Of a DNA stretch of 46,820 nt, positions 1 through 7,600 are shown in pieces (position 1 is the stretch's first letter; each line of letters opens with the position of its first letter). A model generated the notes under the pieces. It was not told the origin of the DNA, ran no database searches, and worked only from the letters and a program-made list of their open reading frames with translations. The stretch spans positions 26,434 through 73,253 of the forward strand of contig CADCCH010000011.1 in assembly GCA_902799875.1 (NCBI GenBank). Reading direction: 5' to 3'. This stretch comes from an uncultured Bacteroidales bacterium. Lineage in GTDB: Bacteria; Bacteroidota; Bacteroidia; Bacteroidales; Paludibacteraceae. A program made the position numbers and the translations under genes.

Positions 1-2619
1 CAGCGGCAGGTTTACTTCGGTAACTGCCTTTATTTGTATACCGGTCAGTACTTGCTCCATCTCTGCGTTCTTCTCGACAAGCCCGATCCACCATTCGGCT
101 TCGTCCATGTCGGCAAAACCGCTGATACGCAGCGCGCAGCCTTCACCCCATACCGGCATCTTCTGTAAGTCAAAGTCACGGATAAGGAACTGGCTGAAGT
201 TAAACAACGCCACTTCGTAGAGCAGGTTATTAAGGGCATCTTCATCCGCTTCTGCCATGATCAGCAGTACCACGGACGGTTGTTTGCGGTCTTCAGACCA
301 TTCCTTCGCTCCAGCCGTCTCCTCTTCTTCGGTCTGATCGGCCTGTCCACGCAGTTCGGAGAGGTCACCGGTAGCACCACCTTTCTGACTCTCCATACCT
401 TGTCCCATCATGGCTAACATATCTTTCGCCATCGAACCTAACTCCGTCGAACCATAGTCGGCTACCAGTTCCTGCAGTTCGTTGATGAATGCCTGCTGGC
501 CTTCGGTTCGCGCCACGGAAATGGCATTGAGGAAGAGGAAACGGGGCATCAACCGACTCTGAGTGTACTCTGTCTGTGCGTATTGTTTATTGGCTTTGAC
601 GGTTGCGTACTGACCTTTCGTGTAAGCGGTATAAGTAGCTGCATAGAGTGAATCCTGCTCGTCTAACATCTTCCGCATTCGGGCTATATATGCCTCGTCA
701 TGACGTAATGCCCGCAAGCGTTCGTCCTCATGGATATCCAGAACCGAAGGATGGTCTCCCCATTTCTCGTCCAGAGTCCGTAAGGCTTCTGCCGCCAAAG
801 CTTCGTCCTCCAACTTATCAAGGTAGATATAATAGAGTGCCACCAGCGCCTCGCGCCACAGACTGTCGCTGGTGACATAATCCTGCTCGGTCTTCGGAAT
901 CTGCTGCAGGTAATACTCCGGCTTATGGGCGTCGGTCTCAGCTCGATTAGAGATTAGCGAATTAGCGTTAAGGGAATCATTCGCCAGCATGGTAGAGTCA
1001 CCCTCTATCTCTAATTCACTCATTCCTTCATCCGTTAATCCGTTCATCCCTTCATCATTCACCACCTGTTTGTTCTTACGACGCCAGTTATCTTCCAACG
1101 GACGGTTACCCCATTTGCGGCGCCATTCCTGCTGTCCTTGTTTGATCAGTTGCGGGTTATAGAAATACCACTCGCCTTTCTGCATACCACCGCCACCGAG
1201 CATATTCATCGTATTGACGCTCTGCAGTTCTCCGTCCCCGCGTTCGAGTGCGCGTGCTTCTTCTGCGGCCTTGATCGAGTCTTGTCTCTCGGCTTCGATC
1301 AGGTCCGCGATGATCTTATCGACGATGGTCCGCTGTTCTTCTTCGGGTAAGTGACTAAGTCGTTGGAGGGAATCTTGCAGTTGGGCCTGGGTGTAAGAGA
1401 CAATCAGTTCGTCCAGCACCTCCGAACGTTTTTGCGTTTGTTCGTACTCGGGGTTCTCTGCCGTCAGGATGGTCACTGCCTCACGGTAACAAGGCTGCGC
1501 CTTGACATAGTCATGACGCTCAAAATAGATATCTCCTGCACGGACCAAGATGGCGGCCTTGGCGGTTCCTCCTTGGGCGGAAAGCTCGATAGCTTTCTCG
1601 TACATCGCCAGCGCTTCGTTCGTATCCTTTGCGGCGAGGTAGATATTTCCCATCGTTCCGTAGATTTGATCCAAGCGGTCTTTGTACTTGGACTGCTTGG
1701 TCATGGTTCGCAACTTACGCAGACTGTTCTTGCCACCCAACTCCGCCATACGGATGCGGGCATTGAAATCCATTTCATTGGGTGGTGCCATTCGTACCAC
1801 GGATTTATAGGCATGGATAGCCTCGTCTTTCTTGTTTTCCTTTTCGTACAGTTGACCTAATACGTACGCAAAACGCGGACGGTAGATCTTGCGTTTCTCG
1901 AAGGGCAAGGCAATCTTGACGAACGGCAAAGCATCACGGTAATGCTCGCCGTGCAGCAACACGTCGGCTTTGACGGCCGAATAGAGTTTGGCATGCTTGC
2001 GACTGAGTGCATCGATCTGCACGCGTTGCAACATATCTTCCGCCTCGTACTGCCAGCCCATCTCCGCATACGCCCGCGCAATCCATAACTGGCATTGGGC
2101 GATCATATCGGGATCGTTCTGGTAGTGGTTGATGACATAATTGAAGGTACTGACAGCTCCCAAGAAATCACCTTTATGGAACTCCGCCTGTCCCAGACGC
2201 AACCATGCCAGGTTCATGTACTTGTTGAATTCCTCCGATTGGAGCCACAGTTTATATTTGGGATCGTTCGCCTTTTTAGGGTCGCGTTTGGGTTTCGCTT
2301 TGATCGAGTGCAACTTAATGCACTTGCGGCATTTCTCGATGGTCTTGTCCATCTGACCTGCCGATGCTTCCGCTGCCTTATGATTAGACACAGGATAGAG
2401 ATACAGTACGCGACTGTAATCGTCGGTATTCGCATCACGGATGGCCTTCAAGCCCTCATCGTACGCGATGTTACCGTTGTATAGAATATTGTATTTGACT
2501 TTCGTCTGATGGAACGAACGCGTTGCCCTTGTGTTCTTTTGGGTCGAACATGAACAAAGGATTATCGCGCACAACGCGATAATATTTGATATTTGATATT
2601 TGAAATTTGATATTCTCAT
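1..2619 (-). CDS. porW: PorW/SprE-type T9SS lipoprotein with TPR-like repeats (partial)
   Basis: The frame is open from the ATG at 2619 to the window edge (873 codons; the C-terminus lies outside). The start overlaps the tsaB stop as ATGA. The N-terminus is a lipoprotein signal, a hydrophobic stretch ending LCSC followed by STQKN, so an outer-membrane lipoprotein facing the periplasm is expected. The region after it (KVKYNILYNGNIAYDEGL) is typical of the PorW/SprE family. Helical TPR-like repeats follow over about residues 110-400 (for example GQAEFHKGDFLGAVSTF and AKDTNEALAMYEKAIEL). In Porphyromonas and Flavobacterium, PorW/SprE is needed for type IX secretion. A low-complexity stretch at about residues 520-560 is encoded by GATTAACGGATGAAGG-like repeats. 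The genes upstream in the same run encode likely T9SS cargo, which supports the call. Confidence 0.88.
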   Translation of the reverse strand, partial: MRISNFKYQISNIIALCAIILCSCSTQKNTRATRSFHQTKVKYNILYNGNIAYDEGLKAIRDANTDDYSRVLYLYPVSNHKAAEASAGQMDKTIEKCRKCIKLHSIKAKPKRDPKKANDPKYKLWLQSEEFNKYMNLAWLRLGQAEFHKGDFLGAVSTFNYVINHYQNDPDMIAQCQLWIARAYAEMGWQYEAEDMLQRVQIDALSRKHAKLYSAVKADVLLHGEHYRDALPFVKIALPFEKRKIYRPRFAYVLGQLYEKENKKDEAIHAYKSVVRMAPPNEMDFNARIRMAELGGKNSLRKLRTMTKQSKYKDRLDQIYGTMGNIYLAAKDTNEALAMYEKAIELSAQGGTAKAAILVRAGDIYFERHDYVKAQPCYREAVTILTAENPEYEQTQKRSEVLDELIVSYTQAQLQDSLQRLSHLPEEEQRTIVDKIIADLIEAERQDSIKAAEEARALERGDGELQSVNTMNMLGGGGMQKGEWYFYNPQLIKQGQQEWRRKWGNRPLEDNWRRKNKQVVNDEGMNGLTDEGMSELEIEGDSTMLANDSLNANSLISNRAETDAHKPEYYLQQIPKTEQDYVTSDSLWREALVALYYIYLDKLEDEALAAEALRTLDEKWGDHPSVLDIHEDERLRALRHDEAYIARMRKMLDEQDSLYAATYTAYTKGQYATVKANKQYAQTEYTQSRLMPRFLFLNAISVARTEGQQAFINELQELVADYGSTELGSMAKDMLAMMGQGMESQKGGATGDLSELRGQADQTEEEETAGAKEWSEDRKQPSVVLLIMAEADEDALNNLLYEVALFNFSQFLIRDFDLQKMPVWGEGCALRISGFADMDEAEWWIGLVEKNAEMEQVLTGIQIKAVTEVNLPL

Positions 2620-3290
2620 TTCAAACCTTTGACGTGACTCTGTGCGGCCACAAACTCTTTGAGATAGAAGGGCTCATAGTACGCGAGATCCGTACTTTCC
2701 ACTTTTTTCTTTCCGCTTTCTGCTAACGTCCCCACGTACTTCGCCTCAGGTACGATATCGGGGATATAATGCCAGTTGGGGCGGGTAAACACCTTCGCAC
2801 ATTTGGCAGCTCCGTCGCCGAAGTAATAGACGTCTTGGTCGCCGGCATAGAGACTGTCTTCGTTCTCCACGACGACAGCTTTTGTTTCGCCATCGAGCGA
2901 AGTATAAACCTCCATGCGTCTGGCATCGATCATGGGGATCATAACCGCTAATCGCTCATCGCTCATCGCTAATCGTTTTCTTACTGCTTCGCAGAGTACC
3001 TCCAATGTCGGTACGGGGATGAGGGGTACATTGAGTCCGTAGCAGAGTCCTTTGGCGGTACTGGCTCCGATACGCAGACCGGTATAGCTACCCGGTCCTT
3101 CGGACAGCGCTACCGCCTCGATGGTCAGGCCCTGTTCCCGCGCATAGGCGAGCAGTTCCTCTATATACAAAGGCAGTAACCGCGCATGATTGCTGCCTTC
3201 ATAGTTAATACATTGCTTGATCGGCTCGCCATCTTTGACGATGGCGGCCGAACAAACAGTGGTACTGGTTTCTATACAGAGTGTTATCAC
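2616..3290 (-). CDS. tsaB: tRNA threonylcarbamoyladenosine biosynthesis protein TsaB
   Basis: This 224-aa protein belongs to the ASKHA fold family. TsaB pairs with TsaD and TsaE to put the threonylcarbamoyl group on A37 of ANN-reading tRNAs in the cytoplasm. Diagnostic sequence includes the N-terminal ITLCIETSTTVCSAAI, the SEGPGSYTGLRIGAS block at about residues 63-77 and the MIDARRMEVY block near 140. The length is normal for the family. The start is GTG at 3290; no ATG fits the conserved N-terminus. It lies 6 nt after the outer-membrane protein gene and overlaps porW by 4 nt, so translation is probably coupled. Just before the MIDARR block there is a short insertion (KRLAMSDERLA) encoded by a repeat of GCTAATCGCTCATC type at 2946-2975. 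Confidence 0.96.
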   Translation of the reverse strand: MITLCIETSTTVCSAAIVKDGEPIKQCINYEGSNHARLLPLYIEELLAYAREQGLTIEAVALSEGPGSYTGLRIGASTAKGLCYGLNVPLIPVPTLEVLCEAVRKRLAMSDERLAVMIPMIDARRMEVYTSLDGETKAVVVENEDSLYAGDQDVYYFGDGAAKCAKVFTRPNWHYIPDIVPEAKYVGTLAESGKKKVESTDLAYYEPFYLKEFVAAQSHVKGLK

Positions 3291-3296
3291 CGTGGT

Positions 3297-4682
3297 TTAC
3301 AGTTTAGATGCGCGATAGTGTCTTGGCTGTCTCTTCGGGAAGTTGAAGTGATAAGCCAGTTTGATACCTGCATCGAAGAATCCTAATTTATCTGCATACG
3401 CATGGGTAGCGGACAATACCTCCAGGTGCGCCTTATCCGTCTCGGTCGGAGCGGTCAGGTTGAACAGTCCTTCCTGGTTGGTCGTGTTCTTGTAGCTATT
3501 GAACAAACTATAGTTCGCGTATGCACCGAGACCGAACGAGTTACCGGACTTCAGGATCCACTCGTATCCGATCTCAGCGGTCAACATGATGTTGATATTG
3601 AACTGGATACCGTTTTTCTCCGTCGGTTGCTGACCGGTGTACTGACCCGTTACGGGGTTGTCCTGAACCGTGATTCCGGTCTCCTGGAAGTAAGCGGAGA
3701 TATGCGTCTCTTCCTGGTTCACCGATTGCTTATACGGGGTATAAACCGGAATCATGAATTTCGGTCCGATATTGAAGAACATACCGTTGTCTGCCAGGAT
3801 GGAGAACAGCACCGGAATCTCCAGTTGGAGTTGGTGATCCGTCTCCTTAATCCCTTTGGCCAATACGGTATAATCCACCGTTCCCTTGGTGAATTTCGTG
3901 AAGTCTTCGGTCTTCAAACCACTCTGTTGGTAGCCGATACCCAGACCGGCAATGATACCCAGATCCACCAGGCGGGCATCGTTGGCCCAATAATGCGCAT
4001 ATTGCAGATCGAGCACCACGTCTCCACCGCAGGTCCAGTTACCTTTATCGGCGTGATGCATCAAAGCCGATGCACCACCGCGTACACCAATCGTGAAGCG
4101 GTCGTAGTTCTGTTTGAAGTTCTGTACCGATCGGAGTGTGTCTTGCTTCTCCGGTTCGGGTTCTACCACGGGTTCCGGTGCAGGAGCAGGAGCCGGTGCC
4201 GGTTCTTCTACTTCCGGTGCCGGTTGCTCGATCGGCTCCGGTTCAATTACAGGTTCCGGTTCCTCTATTTCAATAGGTTCTTCTTCTATAGGAACTTCCT
4301 CTATAGGAACTTCCTCTACAGGAGCTTCCTCAACGGGCGCTTCCTCTACGGGCGCTGCCTCAAGGGGTTCTTGCGGTTGTGCATTCACCGGAATCAAGCA
4401 TTCCTCACAAATCCATGAATAGATATTCATCAACAGTACACCCTCCGGGAACCGTTTGGATCCCAGCTGACGAACCGTATGTACCTTATCCCATACCCAA
4501 ACAGAAGGTTTCTCTCCGGTAAGGTACTTCTGGCACTCACGTTTAATCATTACGGAGTCGCCTATAGCCACTTTGAACGCAGGTTGCTGAGCGGGTTGTG
4601 CTTCCTGCTGTGCCGAGAGAGTCGACACAACAGATGCACTGATCAAGGTGGCTGCAATAAGAATTGTTTTTATAGTCTTCAT
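3297..4682 (-). CDS. Outer-membrane beta-barrel protein with acidic proline-rich linker
   Basis: This 461-aa protein has a signal peptide (MKTIKTILIAATLISA, cleaved near LSAQQ). Residues about 35-95 form a small SH3/LysM-like domain with two cysteines near its end (WICEEC). A Pro/Glu linker follows at about residues 100-180, built of EEAPVEE- and PAPAPEP-type units. The C-terminal 270 residues look like an outer-membrane beta-barrel: alternating aromatic strands starting RFTIGVRGGAS and ending in a KLAYHFNF strand. The exact family is not recognised. The linker would let a globular N-terminal domain reach away from the barrel, perhaps into the periplasm; that is inference. It lies 13 nt after the 1908-aa gene and 6 nt before tsaB, so it is probably part of the same transcript. 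Confidence 0.75.
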   Translation of the reverse strand: MKTIKTILIAATLISASVVSTLSAQQEAQPAQQPAFKVAIGDSVMIKRECQKYLTGEKPSVWVWDKVHTVRQLGSKRFPEGVLLMNIYSWICEECLIPVNAQPQEPLEAAPVEEAPVEEAPVEEVPIEEVPIEEEPIEIEEPEPVIEPEPIEQPAPEVEEPAPAPAPAPEPVVEPEPEKQDTLRSVQNFKQNYDRFTIGVRGGASALMHHADKGNWTCGGDVVLDLQYAHYWANDARLVDLGIIAGLGIGYQQSGLKTEDFTKFTKGTVDYTVLAKGIKETDHQLQLEIPVLFSILADNGMFFNIGPKFMIPVYTPYKQSVNQEETHISAYFQETGITVQDNPVTGQYTGQQPTEKNGIQFNINIMLTAEIGYEWILKSGNSFGLGAYANYSLFNSYKNTTNQEGLFNLTAPTETDKAHLEVLSATHAYADKLGFFDAGIKLAYHFNFPKRQPRHYRASKL

Positions 4683-4695
4683 TGTGCTACCTCCT

Positions 4696-7600
4696 TTATT
4701 TAACGATATAACGTAAAGTTGATTTCATACTGTCTGCCGACAACTCAACCAGATAGAATCCGAGATCACCCGCTTGGATCGGGAAGCTCGTCTGTCCGTA
4801 CGATGTATACGTCTTTTGGAGTAGACCTTCTGCGGTGAAGAGGCGTATCGTTGTCTCCACCTCCGGATCGAGGTTGATCACTCGAACCGTCTCACCCGGT
4901 TTTGCGAGCGACGGAACGACTGCCGGAGCCGCAGCGGTAGCAGCTACAGTGATGGTCTTGGTTTTACCCTGCACACCACACTCGGCATTTACCGATGCAG
5001 GCACATCGATGACAGCATAATACTGATACCCCGTCGGGAGCGGATCTCCGTTCGGCAGGTTATAGTAATAACCACCGTCTCCGACCACCTTATCGTTACC
5101 ACTCAGGTCTATCTCATGCCATGTCACATACTCCGGATGTTCCACATCGAGCGAGTCGAGTTGCCATCCCGGTAGTTTGTTGATCTGGTTACGGTTAATC
5201 ATCACGATACGATAACCATAGTACGCCTTGATATCCAGCGAATCGATGTAGGATGCACCTTTGATCGTCAGATCCAGGACGTAAACGGAGTCACAACCGG
5301 CCTTGGTCGTCAGCGAGTCGAAATAGATACCGGTCTCGGTGTAGGTCACCCCACGCCAATCGTACTTGTTACAACTGGTAACCGAATCTTTCGGCATCGT
5401 ATAGGTCTGGTTGATGATCAGATTCAGTTCATATACTTTATGGCAAGAGGTACCTACCGGTTCGTCCGTTGCATCATAATAGTATGTACCGGAAACCGTA
5501 TAATCCTGGTTATCCTTATCCCAATGATAGGTCACGCAGGCCTGCGTCGGGGTCGTCATCCATACGGTATCGTTCTGGCAAGAAGGAGGACCGGGAGTCA
5601 GGGTATAGTCGATGTTCTCACTATTGATCACGTCGCCGCACTCAGTGGTGATCACATAACGCATCGTAACCAGTGTCTCTGTCTCGCCGACGGTGTACGG
5701 CATATCCTGCCAATCGGTACCGACGAGTACTTGCCATTTGATCTCCGTCACTTTCATCGTCAGTTCATCGGCATCGGGATCGTCCTCGAACTGTTGCTTG
5801 AGTGCACGAATCGTGAAGGTAGTATCGATCGCCGCACCGTTCGCTACAATCGGTTTGGCCATCAGTTGATCCGCGGTAAAGATCGTCGGCGGTAAGGTAC
5901 GGGTATAATAGGTCACGATCGTATCTACCTGACGATCCAGTCCCAGGGTATCGACTACGAGCACCTGCCATTCGATCGTATCCGGATTAAGGGTCGGCGT
6001 CGAACAGATGGTATCGTCCCTGCTGATGTACTTGTAAGGTTCGATCGGGAAAATATAGTCCTGACGAATGACGCGCTCACACTCACCCTTGATGACGAGC
6101 AAGAGCGTATCGTATTCCTGCGTCTTGGGATAGAAGGCATTCAGATCCAGTTCCGCCTCCGTCGTTTCATCGAGGTCGCCGTTCGGTTTATAAACCGGTT
6201 TAGCCCAATAAACAGTATCGATATCGATGATCGTATCTTGAGCTGCGCCGAGTGCTTTATAGTAGGCATCCAGCGAATCATTCGAAGCCTTGACATAGAG
6301 TTGCATACCCTGTACCAAGAGCGGAGCAGCCTCTTTATTCTTCATCGCATCGACGGTGAGAAGTTCCGGATCAATGATCGGACGAATGATAAACGTGATC
6401 ATCGAGTCTTTCATCACGACGCCGTCCTGGAAGCTGACGAAATCGTTCCAGGTCGTATCTTTGACGATGTTTTCGATCGTCTTCTGGTTATTGCGAATCG
6501 TGTCCTCATAACTACCACCGTAGCATACGAATGCCCGGATCGTATCCGGAATCGTGTCGCGCGCCATGTCCTTAATCAACTCAGCCCATATATGCGAGGG
6601 CTTATCGGATGAATAGTTGATGACCAGGTCCGCCCAACCGAGGGTACGCAAGAAGTCACGGTCGATATCCAGTGTATCTTGTCCGTTCCCTTCCACCGCA
6701 TAGGTCTTACCGGTCGTCTTGGGATCGTTGCAATCAAAATAGAGATCGGCTGTGACGTTGTTTTCCTCTGCACTCCAGTTATCTACGTGCAGACGCAAAT
6801 CGCACGAATCCGGAATGATGAGTGAATCCAGTTTGACGAGATACCAGGGGTTTCCTCCGGCCTGATTCACATTACCATGCTCCCAGTCGAAGTGCATCGG
6901 ATGATCGCATTGATCGCCCGTGATCTGCTCCATGAGGATGGTAAATTTCAGTTCGTTATCGGTCTTCACGCGGAAATAAGCGGTGATCGAGTCTTTGGTG
7001 AGATAGAGATGGAGCAGACTGTCCACAAAGGATGCTTCTGTTCCTTCGATATCAAAGGGAATACCGGCCTTATCGAGGCCTTTTTGGATCAACTTACTAA
7101 GCGGTTTGCTTTCCTCCATGTATCCGCCTTTCTTATTGAGCGTACGCTTGCGAACCGGCATCTGGCAGTTCATCGTATCTTGGAACGTAGCGGTCATTTC
7201 CACATGGGCCGTACCGTTCACGCTGTATTTCAGTTTCGCGCTATCGGTGTAGATATAGTTATGATACATATACGGCACGCATAGCATATACCAGTGATCC
7301 AGGGTATCACCCGGAATGACGTATTCTACGTTCGGTGCCAGCAGTTTGGCTTCTGCCTGCTTCGGGTCTACCGCTTGCGGTGCATATTCGCCATTGAACT
7401 TCGTACCAAAGGCAATAGCATCCGTGGTACGAATGGAGATATACATCTCCACGTCGTTCAAACCATATACCGCTTGCGCAGGGAAAGAACGGGTCTTACT
7501 CTCGCCTTTCTTAATCTTACGTTTGCGGAAGTCTCCCAGTCCGTAGTCTTCCAGGATGTCCACATTCGACAGCAGTCCGTCATATACCGAGATAGTCACT

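Noticed and set aside
3402..4418. 338-codon plus-strand frame and a Gly/Ser-rich frame at 4114-4422
   Set aside because: Both are antisense to the outer-membrane protein; the Gly/Ser repeats are the complement of its Pro/Glu linker.
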